A DNA stretch of 64,000 nucleotides from Vibrio crassostreae 9ZC13 (lineage in GTDB: Bacteria > Pseudomonadota > Gammaproteobacteria > Enterobacterales > Vibrionaceae), in assembly GCF_000272045.2 (NCBI RefSeq), contig NZ_AJYZ02000019.1, forward strand, positions 453,903 to 517,902, written 5' to 3'. The position numbers and the translations under genes are program-made. This document shows, one piece after another, positions 28,101 to 37,700 of the stretch; position 1 is the stretch's first letter; each line of letters starts with the position of its first letter. The notes under the pieces were generated by a model. The model saw only the letters and a program-made list of their open reading frames with translations. It was not told the DNA's origin and did no database searches.

Positions 28101-29513
28101 TTAGAATTATTGCTTCCAGCCCAAGGCGATTTAGAAATCGCTATTACCAGCCCTGCTGAAGATACTATTATTCGAGGTGAGACCCTTGAAATGAAATTCA
28201 AGGTGAAGGTTGGACAAAATTCTGATCTTGAAAATGTCGTCGCAACTATAGATGGTGCGTCATATAATTTGAATGATAACCCAGAGAACTTTGGCCCTTT
28301 CACTAAGTGTGAGGATGACTATTCTTGCTCGACGTTTACCGCGCCATTAGATGACAAACTAGATGGTCAATTTATCAAGCCTAAAATTCAAATTATTGAT
28401 GTATGGGGAGAGTCTATAAGCGATGAAGTCAGCGTAATGGTCGATAATAGCCTACCAAATGTTGACGACACTGTATCCCTCAATGAATCTCCGGATGATT
28501 CTAGCTTAGTTAGATTTCAGTTTTCTGTGTGGGATGAAGGTAGCGGTATAGCAAAGGTTAAGTACACAATAGTTAATCCTAAATATGTATTTGATAAAGA
28601 TGACGATAGCGAAAATTCACACCTTTATTTTGATCTTCCAAAAACTGAGTTAGAAGAGTTGAATTCGATACGAGTCAATGTCGAAGCAACTGACAATGTA
28701 GGTTGGACTCAAAATAAGACGATTGATATTGACATTAGGATACCAACTATTGATTTGGCTTTTGATGGAATAACAAGTTTACAAGGGGGTAAGCTTGCTT
28801 TTACTAATGATAGCCAAGCGTTCACCATTACCTCTGAAGATGGAGAAGATGTAAAGGCTGCTTCCTATGCTATAGATTTGGTTCCAGTTTCAGGTAACAC
28901 GATTAAGTTTTCTGGGAAAATAGCCTCTTCAACAGCTTCAGATACGATGACTTTTGATATCGATGCTCAAGCTGAGTATATGCAAAAAGTAACCGTAACC
29001 GATTCTATCGGGCGAGTTATTATTGACTTTAATGTGCTCAACAAGACTTACGATGCTGAAGGCATCGCATCCATTGTTGATTACCAAGCACCGGTCATTT
29101 CAAGTATCACCAGTACTCAGGATTCGATGATTCCAGAGGAAGGGCTATATTATTTGGATGTAAGAGCATACGTCTTCGATAAAAATCTAAGCAGTGTTGG
29201 TTCTACTGCGGAAAACGGTACCGATGCCCCGGTAAACCCACAATCAATTGAAGAACCGACCAAAGACGGTGACCCTTACTTGATACGTTATCTTTTATCT
29301 CCTGGCGATTATCTAATAAATGTAACGGCAGACGATTTAGTTGAACACCAGACCGAGAAGTCACTAAATACAAAAGTTGAAGCAGCAAGTATTCCAGAGC
29401 TAACAATATCAACGGCAGCATCAATGCCTTTGGCTGGTGGCGTTGAAATTCCACTTTTGTTTACCTTCACTGAAGAGGTTAATCAATTTGAATTTTCAGA
29501 TGTAGAGATTTAA
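22152..29513 (+). pseudogene. Giant Ig-like-repeat lipoprotein, interrupted by an in-frame stop
   Basis: A 2453-residue surface lipoprotein. The signal peptide ends in the lipobox LSAC with lipidated Cys23, followed by a Gly-rich linker. A carboxypeptidase-regulatory-like domain (GSISGNVFDAPVSGAKIEVFEY) comes next, then a long array of beta-rich Ig-like domains with recurrent IDTEAPTV / VDNKGPVI / DREGPSL type linkers, about 90-130 residues apart. TAA at 29511-29513 ends the frame inside an Ig-like domain (FTFTEEVNQFEFSDVEI), and the same frame continues for another 481 codons. I therefore class it as a nonsense-interrupted gene; the truncated product would still be secreted and lipidated. 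Cell adhesion or a surface matrix role is inferred from architecture only. Confidence 0.8.
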
Positions 29514-30959
29514 GCAAGTGATGGCAATGATACAGGCGAGTTGAAGCAAGCATCAAGGAGTACAACAGACAATATAAATTGGTCGGTCAATTACATAACG
29601 CCTGAAAAACATAACAAAAACATAACCATACGAGTCGGTGATAATAGTTACGAAAGCGTAAATACTATCCCCGGTACAGGGGATAGTTTGGTTTTGGGGA
29701 TTGAGGGTGTGTTACCAACCCTGTCTAGCGTGACATTTGATCCAATGCATCAGCAAGTAGGCAAAGATGTACAAGTAGCCCTTGAATTTGATAAGGAATT
29801 ACAAGAAGTAACGGCCATGCTTGGTGGTAATCAAATCAACTCACTAACTGCTACGGCTGATAAGAAAGTTTGGAAGGGTAACGTTCGAGTGCCTGATACT
29901 AATGAATTAACAGTGGCTTTGATTACAGAGCAATACAAAGACCTAGTGGGTAATGTGGGCACGCAAGACAGCACACACTCGCTGCCTATCACGCCAACGT
30001 TGGACATTACACCGGTGGGCAGTGTGGACGGCAGCAATGCCGCGAACTTGGCCTTCTCAGGCACCTCGACCCGTTTTGATGGTCAAGAGCTTCGCCTGGC
30101 AGTGAAAGCGCAAGACAATGAGACGGTATTGAAAAATGGCGTTACGACCGTAGCAAGCGGTGGGGCTTGGAGCAGTACGGTGGACATCAGCGATCAACCG
30201 AACGGCAGCTACACCGTTATTGTGACGGGCACCAACGCTGCAGGCGTGCAAGTAAGCGAAAGCGCAAGCTTTACGCTCGCGCAAGCGGTACCGACGTTAA
30301 CGAGCGTGACGTTTAACCCAAAACACCAAGCGATAGGTCAGAGCGTATCGGTCAGTCTTAAGTTCGATAAAGCGCTGCAAGCGGCCAGTGCCGAGTTAGG
30401 TGGTACGGTCATCTCGCTGACGCAGAGTGCGGACGCCAGCGTGTGGACGGGCAATGTCGATGTATTAGTCGCGACGTCGTCTGATTTGACGGTGGATTTG
30501 GTGGTGAAAGATTACCAAGACTTATCGGGTAACGTGGGGGTGCAAGACAGCACACATTCGCTGCCTATTACGCCAACTATCAGCATCTCTGCGATCAACA
30601 GCGGTAACGATGTTAATGAATCAGAGACACCTACATTGATTCTCGATGGTACTACGGTTCGTTTTTCTGAAGGAGATAAGTTGAGCCTAAGTGTCACGGA
30701 TAGTGGGGGAGTTAAAGTTTCAGATGCTGAGGTGCTGGTTGGTGAAAATGGAGTTTGGCAATATGAACTGACTCTTGATCCAATCGAAGGTGGGTCTGTG
30801 ACGGTGTCACTACATGGTGCCAATGCACTTGGAGCCGATGGCACTTTGGTTGAATCTACATTTACATTAAATAAGGATGTGAACGCTGCAGTGGTCGTAG
30901 TGCCAAGTTTATTACGACAACTGCTTATTTACGACAAGGGCACAAAACTAGCAGCGTAA
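29514..30959 (+). pseudogene. 3' part of the giant lipoprotein frame after the stop codon
   Basis: The frame is the same as the preceding gene and starts directly after its TAA with codons that complete the interrupted Ig-like domain (ASDGNDTGELKQAS...). It then has two copies of a 193-residue unit and a final Ig-like domain, ending LLRQLLIYDKGTKLAA. There is no plausible start signal; the first start-type codon (TTG at 29541) has no SD. It is best read as the separated C-terminus of the giant protein, to which a stop-codon reversion or sequencing correction would rejoin it. The middle is GC-richer than the flanks. Confidence 0.75.
29706..30590 (+). repeat. Repeated Ig-like module, 579-bp period
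   Basis: LPTLSSVTFDPMHQQVGKDV... returns as VPTLTSVTFNPKHQAIGQSV..., and GNVGTQDSTHSLPITPT returns as GNVGVQDSTHSLPITPT, offset by 579 bp (193 codons). The DNA around the second motif is nearly identical (GCAAGACAGCACACA in both). From about 29,940 to 30,590 the GC content is visibly higher than in the rest of the gene. Confidence 0.85.
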
Positions 30960-30988
30960 CGCTAATCGTTATATGGAAGATTAGACAA

Positions 30989-31015
30989 AGGTCTGCCTAT
31001 TCGGCAGACCTTTTT
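30989..31015 (+). terminator. Terminator of the giant lipoprotein gene
   Basis: AGGTCTGCC pairs with GGCAGACCT around TATTC, followed by a T run. It lies 29 bp after the second stop codon, consistent with one transcription unit across the interrupted frame. Confidence 0.9.
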
Positions 31016-31296
31016 GCAAATGTATCTAAGGTTGTTGGAATTTGAGTATGTATCCGGGGCTTAATCATTTTTATTACCCTCAATTTGATTAAGAAAATTA
31101 TTGTACACCAGTGCCCAATATTGATTAGTTTAGTGATGCTGAGTCATTGAAATGAAAATTATTTTGTTTTTCCTGTTTCATTATTTAGTCATATTTTCAG
31201 TCAGATAACTAATATAACTGGTGATGCAATCAGAATGGCAATTACATAGATATTTTGCATAGTAGTTTTTGGTGTTATCTCTATAAAAGTGCCACC

Positions 31297-31324
31297 TTGA
31301 TATTAAATGCATAATATATATAGT
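31297..31324 (+). promoter_or_regulatory. Candidate sigma-70 promoter for a small RNA
   Basis: TTGATA (31297-31302) and TATAGT (31319-31324) are separated by 16 bp, giving an expected start near 31331. The region is AT-rich, so chance matches are possible; the support is that a structured, terminated segment follows immediately. Confidence 0.4.
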
Positions 31325-31330
31325 GTTTAT

Positions 31331-31463
31331 ATCACATCGTTATTTGATGTGGTGTTCTGCATTTTGGTACTTAAGTACCACCCTTTTAAGCCAATTTAGT
31401 GTTCCAAAATAAATCCTATTTATATTGGCTAAGTTTATGTGGGAATTTATTCCCACTTTTTTT
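31331..31463 (+). ncRNA. Candidate structured small RNA or leader upstream of the T6SS effector module
   Basis: About 133 nt contain four consecutive pairings: CACATC/GATGTG (31333-31351); the perfect palindrome TGGTACTTAAGTACCA (31365-31380); AGCCAAT/ATTGGCT (31389-31430); and an intrinsic terminator GTGGGAA-TTTA-TTCCCAC followed by seven T (31439-31463). No open reading frame of note lies inside. A promoter-like pair precedes it at the right distance. It could be an independent sRNA or an attenuated leader of the module that begins 348 bp further on. I recognise no known RNA family. Confidence 0.5.
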
Positions 31464-31811
31464 CTCTTTTACAGATGAGAAAATGCTTAATATAACCTTC
31501 TAAATCGATGAAATTCTTCCACCAGATATGTGTGTTTGGTCTAGCTAGTATTTACTTAAGTACGCAATGAAATGATTATTATGTGACATCCGTTCAAATT
31601 GATTTGCCTTTTTAGTTGGTCAGACGAAATGACTATTTATCCTGTTTAATTAGCTTTATTGATAGTGTTATGGTTTTTGACGATACTCCTTCTAATCTAT
31701 TGAAATTTATAACCATTACGCGTAGAATTTATTTAACCAAATCGTTTTTTAAGCCTTATCAGCTTAGTTATCACCGCAACTATATATACCTGTAGGTTGT
31801 GGAGAATCCAA

Positions 31812-33533
31812 ATGCACTTAGTTTGCAAATTTATATCTAGTTCGTCTCTCAGTACGAACGACCTTCAATATGTCTTAACACCGGATGAGTGTATCGGGCT
31901 ATTTTCGCGTGTGCGCACCCCTAAAGACATCTTGGCTCAGTTACCAAGCACTCTGGTTCAGCAGATTACTGCGTCGGCTAAAAAAAATGTCCACAGCCTG
32001 CTCAATGCTATTCGAGTAGAACTTGTAAAAGCGAACTGGGTTTGTCTTTCATCCAATGTGAGACGTAGTCCACTAATGAGTAAGCAGCTAGCAAATTTCC
32101 CCCGACTGAAGTTACATGTCGATCGGGTGAGCAATAATAGTACTGCAGAGCGCGTTCATAAAGCTAACTACCAGCAAGTTGTCGATGATGTACCTTTGGC
32201 ACGCCACTACAACTACTCTCCAGTTGAACCTTCCCCAGAACACAAAATTGTTGTTGAGTATGCTGGCCAGTGGTCAAGTAATGCGGCATGTTTGATGTTG
32301 GGTAAAACTGATGCTCAAAAAGAAAAAGTCACAGTAGGCAAGGCAGATACCGAAAACAAACACCGCAGCCTCGCGACATTTAAAGATCTCGAAACTGAGG
32401 GGAAAACACTTTATATCAAAATCCCTTGTTCCGACCAGCCTCAGCCGATTTTGCTTAAATTAACCGAAGACCTGCAACCCGTTGATAAAGTGACTCAGAT
32501 GGATGAGTGGGATAACGTGTTGGTGCCGGTGGTTCCTGTTCATAAAGGTGATTCAGGGTATGTATCGATTGATCGTGGTTACGTTTATGTCGTTTGGCAA
32601 TCAGAAGTTTGGAGAGAAATCCAAATTCAAAATGACGGACGCTTTTCTGATATCGATCTATCGCTCTATCAAAGCACTAAGTCCTCGCCTCCAAGATCGG
32701 TCGATATCAGCTTATATGATGAAGACTCCGAAGCATTTCTGTCAGGGGAAGCGTTTCAGTTGTACCAAGACGGTAAAAAAGTCTACGAGGGTGTGTTGAA
32801 CGAATATGCTTGTGCCCGTGTTTTTGGTCTTACTGCAGAAGAAGTTGAGGTAGTGGTTGCTGATTGGCCTAACGAAGGCGAAACATACACAGAATTACTT
32901 CAAACCGAATTGAGTCCATTTAAGGCTGGAAGTAAAACAAAGAGAGAGCCACTTGGTGTTCCTTTGCCTCATATTTGGCTTCCATACAAAATAAACGGTA
33001 GCGTACAAAGTGATGTTGCTCTTTATTATTCTCGGGCTCAGCTCAATTTTCAGCAACTCAATGAGTTAAAGAGCGGGAATAATGAAAAAGCGGTTAAAGT
33101 AAACCTCAGTGATTATTCTTGTACTCACAACTTTGATGCGAGCTCCGAACCTGTGATTTCGTTGCCGGATTTAGATACTCAAGCTCCAAGCAAATCAGAT
33201 TACAATGTCGTCAATCAAAAAGAGCAGGGTGTCGCTGCCGCTGTTGTTAACTCCCCAAGCGAAGGCATCGTAATTACCTATAAAAGTAACCCCCAGTGCG
33301 ATCAACCAGATGATTATTTCCAATTGACGTGTGTTGATGAAACATGGAGCCAAAAGATTTTTTTGCGCGAGGCTGAGTTTGTTGATCAGTATTGTAAAGA
33401 AGTCGTGTTCAGTGGTTGGCTACCGGAAGTCAAACGGGTCAATCTAACCCGACATTGTCGATCTCATAACTCAGATAAAACGGTATTAATGTCAGTGATT
33501 TATCAAGACATTGAACTTACGGAACTATTATAA
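31812..33533 (+). CDS. MIX-domain T6SS protein, probable co-effector (VP1388-like)
   Basis: A 573-residue soluble protein without signal peptide. MIX-type motifs are visible: SIDRGYVYVVWQSEVWREIQ near residues 251-270 (compare hRxGhhYhh) and REPLGVPLPHIWLPYKINGS with DVALYYSRAQLNF near 380-415. MIX domains mark T6SS effectors. No toxin domain is evident after it; the last 140 residues are beta-rich. The start ATG at 31812 has GGAG nine bases upstream; the TTG at 31797 lacks spacing. It is first in a tight three-gene operon next to vasH-clpV-hcp, as V. parahaemolyticus VP1388 is (from memory), where the MIX protein is a co-effector secreted together with the toxin. Confidence 0.7.
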   Translation: MHLVCKFISSSSLSTNDLQYVLTPDECIGLFSRVRTPKDILAQLPSTLVQQITASAKKNVHSLLNAIRVELVKANWVCLSSNVRRSPLMSKQLANFPRLKLHVDRVSNNSTAERVHKANYQQVVDDVPLARHYNYSPVEPSPEHKIVVEYAGQWSSNAACLMLGKTDAQKEKVTVGKADTENKHRSLATFKDLETEGKTLYIKIPCSDQPQPILLKLTEDLQPVDKVTQMDEWDNVLVPVVPVHKGDSGYVSIDRGYVYVVWQSEVWREIQIQNDGRFSDIDLSLYQSTKSSPPRSVDISLYDEDSEAFLSGEAFQLYQDGKKVYEGVLNEYACARVFGLTAEEVEVVVADWPNEGETYTELLQTELSPFKAGSKTKREPLGVPLPHIWLPYKINGSVQSDVALYYSRAQLNFQQLNELKSGNNEKAVKVNLSDYSCTHNFDASSEPVISLPDLDTQAPSKSDYNVVNQKEQGVAAAVVNSPSEGIVITYKSNPQCDQPDDYFQLTCVDETWSQKIFLREAEFVDQYCKEVVFSGWLPEVKRVNLTRHCRSHNSDKTVLMSVIYQDIELTELL

Positions 33534-33534
33534 A

Positions 33535-34770
33535 ATGAAACGAACAACGTTAAGTATCATGCTTCTTTCGACTGCTATGTTATTAACAGGCTGTGGTGAG
33601 GAAAGTAATCAAACTTCGAATGCTGCAACAACACAATCCGTAGAAAAAGAACCCACTCAAAAGGCTTGTTATAATGTTGGCGAAACAACGTCATTCGAAC
33701 GCAGAGATGTGACAGGGGCGCGCTGTCAGTGGCAAAGTGAGCACAACTTTATTGTTTACTCTGAAGATCTGTCCAAGCCTGAATACCCGGGTACACTTCC
33801 TGTCAAACCAGGTTATGCCGTTCGCCGAGCAAAAGAGTGGCCCCGTGAAGATTTGTCTGATGCGAGCTCTTATGACAAACCTCGAATTCAGTTTTGGTGG
33901 AATAATGTCAGCTCTCGAGACCGTCTCGTAAACGATTACGAAAATGGCTACAAAATTTGGAGCGTGAAAATTGATGGGACAGATTTACGTTTAGTCACGG
34001 ATGATATGCCAAGCACGGCTTCACCACAGAACTATGTGACGAGTCGTTCACCCAATAATCGTTATGTGGCTTATGCCTATGGCTTTGGTGGGCCTTTGAT
34101 AAAGGCGATCTTTGACATAGAAACGCAACAGACCATTCAACTGGGTAGTGCGAGTACTAAGCCATATTTGGTCTGGGCGAACGATTCTAGCTACATCTAT
34201 TTCTCAGACGGTTTTAAGCGCTTTAAATACACACTCGCGACGGGAACCAAAGAAGAGGTAGATGTACCGTTGTCTGAAAATACAGTCATTGTAGATGGCA
34301 AGTTAATCAATGCTGCGGGCTTGGGGGTTGGGGTTTATGACGCCAAGACACTCAAACGCTTATACACTATTTTACCTGAAAAAGAGTTTGAAGACTCCGT
34401 CGATATTGAGAAGCGCATCTACCGCCAAATTGCGATCAGCCCCAATGGTAAATATGTATGGGGAATAAACTCGTATCGTAAGGTGCTGATCAATGTTGAG
34501 GATAAAACTTGGCTTGCGTTTTCTAAGGAAGGCGAAGAAAAGAAAGTTTATGCGAAAGTTGTAAATATCAGTAACAACGGTAATGAAACACAGAGAGGAG
34601 CAGCAAAAATAACCATAAGACGTTATGGGGCAGATTACCGTTATGAAATGAATGGAAATGGCGCTCAGTCATGGAAGGTGATTCATTCTGGCAGAGTTGC
34701 TAAAACCCCAGTGCTTTATAATGCCGATGCTAACGGCGGGCGTTTTCTGGAGGTAGAAAACGATGAGTAA
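33535..34770 (+). CDS. Periplasmic lipoprotein, probable immunity protein of the effector module
   Basis: A 411-residue lipoprotein with signal MKRTTLSIMLLSTAMLLTGC and Cys20 as the lipidated residue. Gly at +2 favours outer-membrane sorting. The mature part has repeated Trp/Tyr-rich strands with beta-propeller-like blades (YKIWSVKIDGTDLRLVTDDM, SPNNRYVAYAYG, ISPNGKYVWGINS), reminiscent of TolB/WD-like propellers. It begins one base after the preceding stop and overlaps the next gene by 8 bp (ATGAGTAA), so the three proteins are translationally coupled. A lipoprotein between a MIX protein and a large effector is the expected place and compartment for immunity against a periplasm-acting toxin. 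No test of function can be made from sequence. Confidence 0.65.
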   Translation: MKRTTLSIMLLSTAMLLTGCGEESNQTSNAATTQSVEKEPTQKACYNVGETTSFERRDVTGARCQWQSEHNFIVYSEDLSKPEYPGTLPVKPGYAVRRAKEWPREDLSDASSYDKPRIQFWWNNVSSRDRLVNDYENGYKIWSVKIDGTDLRLVTDDMPSTASPQNYVTSRSPNNRYVAYAYGFGGPLIKAIFDIETQQTIQLGSASTKPYLVWANDSSYIYFSDGFKRFKYTLATGTKEEVDVPLSENTVIVDGKLINAAGLGVGVYDAKTLKRLYTILPEKEFEDSVDIEKRIYRQIAISPNGKYVWGINSYRKVLINVEDKTWLAFSKEGEEKKVYAKVVNISNNGNETQRGAAKITIRRYGADYRYEMNGNGAQSWKVIHSGRVAKTPVLYNADANGGRFLEVENDE

Positions 34771-37700
34771 TGACCTTAAGTATTTACCAACAGATGTCTA
34801 TTTGTTTGGTGTCGATTTTCCTAATGTTGGGGATGCACAGAACCCTCGATATAAAGCACTCAATATCGAAAAAGACCTGACCTCATTGGAAGAGTTGAAA
34901 AATATCCGCCCTATGTCACGGCTTCCCATTGCAATAAATTTAGGTGAGGAAAGCGCGGTCCTTTGGGCGACAGACGATTTAGGCCGTTTACATGTGCTGG
35001 GTGATTCAACGCAGAAAAACCAAAAAACCAATATCAATCAGGTTTTGGCACTGCGTTCGCCAGTACATAAGTTAGCAGAGAAGACGTACAAGCTGTCCTT
35101 TCCTGAGTGGTCAATGCTGACAGAGTTGGCGATTGGTGCGCAGAGTAAGGCTCGCCCAATCAAAAAGGCGTGTGCAGACCTTGCCTCTATCTTAGAAAAG
35201 CTAAAGGGGTATGACGGTGATCAAGCGTTGAACTCGCTAGAAAAAAAAGTGGAATACGCTGTCACAGAAGTAAAGCGTTCGCAGCTCGCACCTAAATATG
35301 AAGCGGGTACTCAAGCACTAACTGATGAGCAAATTGCGTATAACAAGTGGTATGACTCTGTTCCTCAAGATAAGCCCATTCGTGGCTTTATTGTACCCAC
35401 GTTCTCATTTCTCGCCGTAGCATTTTCAACACAAGAGTATGCTGATGCAATTGTTAAAGTTACTCGTTTTGATGAGGAGAGCGGACAGCACATCAACCTG
35501 CAAGACGAAGAAATCATAACGCGAGCACAACTTGACCGAAACAGCAATTCGCATCGTCCAATAGCGTTGTTTCCGTTGGCGTCGGAGGTTTTTATTGATG
35601 GCATGTATACCATTGAAGTGTTTTTTGATGTTGACCTCATCGATGAGATCCCTGAGTTTGCACAGAATGCCACTAATGTAACCAAAGAGTATGATGAGTT
35701 TGGTGACACGACTAAAGTTAGCTACGAGCTACGAGAATACATCACGCTCAGCCAAACGACACCGTTTGGTAAGATCGCGGTTGTTGCTGGCGACATGATC
35801 TCACTTGAAGAGTCTTTGATATACCAATTTCCTACGCAGTTTAAAGCCCTACAAGCCTTCCGAATGGGAGAGCTTGAAAACCTAGAGAATAGCGGAACGA
35901 CGGCGAGTATGAGTGCTGCGTTGTGGGAGGTTGGCACAAAAGTTACACCAAGTTTGGTTAATGCTGGCATTAATATTCATCAAAATCCATCAAGTAAACA
36001 TGACGTGATTGGGAGTTTAGCAAACACGTTTTGGGGACAAGTAGACAAGGGCACGTTACCCCCAGCCATGATTTCTGCATTGGAATTTTCATTTGGGGTG
36101 TCGGCTACCACAGCAGCTTACCAAGCTCTTCAAGATTTACGCCAAGCGGCATCGGAATCCGAGCGTGCAGCACAAGTGGGTTTAAAAGCGCTTCTCAAAG
36201 AGAAAGGGTTTGATAAAAGTAAGTTCTTTACCAAGGTTATTGAACCTGCGAGAAATGGTAGTGCCCACGTTGTGGCGGGGAGTGCTGCAAGAACTTGGTT
36301 GACAGGTAACGGCAGTATCAAAAGCTTTTTGTCGCCCTTTGCTGGTGCAGGGCTCAATGCAATCAACACCTTCTATGAGATAAAAGAGATCACTGACAAA
36401 AGCGAGCAATTACGCTTAGCAGAAGAGAAAGCTAAACTCAGGAAAAGTTATTTTGAGCAGGTATCACGCGATTATCTGAACTGGGTACCAGTCTGGAAAG
36501 AAAGTCTGAAGAGTGGAGAATTACTACTTAAGCAAATCATAGATAAGTTAGGCGACAATGTAACGTTTATTGACGTCATTCCTAATGACGTTGCTGAAGA
36601 CAGTGCAATGTTTGTTAAAGACCATAAAGGTGCTGGTTTACGCTTGGTTTTTCCTTTTGATAACAACCAGGTTCAAGCCCCGCACTTGTCATATTTGGCT
36701 GCTGTCGATAAAGAATTATCTAAGATTCCAAATGCCGTTGTTGAAATCGAAGGGCATGCCTGTCAAAACGGTGATTCAGAATATAACCAAAACCTTTCGC
36801 AACAGCGAGCGCAGCATGTTGCTGAGTTCTTTTCTTCAGTCAGTGATATTCGATTTTTTGGCGAACGTCGACCAATAGTCGAGGTACCAAACAACGAAAT
36901 CAAACGCGAAAACGCGCAACTTAATATTAACCGACGTGTTGAAGTTCGAATCTACTTACAAGAGTTTGCGGCGAGAATTCCACCGAGTCGACTCGGCTTT
37001 AAGGCTATGGAGCAAGCGCGTTTAGCTCAGTTAAATGCGAACTTGGGAGAAGAAGCAATTGCAAAAGAGCTCAAGCTAGCTATCTTCGAGATGATCGTTG
37101 GTATGGCTTGTTATGTTCCGATAATAGGACAGGCAGCAAGAGGCTTTTTCGTTGTCAAAGAAGGCGGGAAAATGCTGATGAGTGGCGCCCAGTTGCTAGA
37201 CTCTGCGCTCTTCGATTATTACTTGTCTTCCTACAACGAAGTTAGAAAAAGCATATCTGCAATTGAACAACTTAGCCATGAAACCACAGAGATTATTGAT
37301 TCATTGGCTGAAATTAATACTCAATTGACAGAGATGTATTTTACGTCTTCAGATGCGTTAGTTGAGCACTTAGGAAAAGCTACAGGTGCAAAGGAGCTGA
37401 TTAAGCGCTATCAACGTCGTGCACTTGCTATTAATGGTTTGGTGCTTTTGATTCAAAGAGCTTGTTCTGAGGGCGAACAAGAGTTCACAGAACAGTGGCG
37501 AACATTAGCCATCGATGAATACATTCAGCGATATATCGAAACCGATGGCTGGATATTAAACACAGAGTTAAAAGAAAACTTGTGTAACTTGTGGCTCCAA
37601 GAACTCATGCGTCGTGAGGGACACAAGCAATTAATTGAAAGTTACGGTGAAGAAATCGCTGAACAAGTCATTACTCGTAACAAAGCCAACTATATTGCTC

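Larger units (their letters stand above)
30960..31811. other. AT-rich 0.85-kb interval before the T6SS cluster
   Basis: It contains the lipoprotein terminator, the candidate small RNA, and about 350 bp after it with no reading frame, no repeat and no sigma-54 -24/-12 match that I can see. The promoter of the effector module should lie here. The base composition is clearly lower in GC than the flanking genes, common for H-NS-bound regions. Confidence 0.6.

Noticed and set aside
29541..30959. Separate gene starting at TTG 29541
   Set aside because: It is in the same frame as the giant lipoprotein, has no SD, and its first codons complete the interrupted Ig-like domain. It is a continuation, not a new gene.
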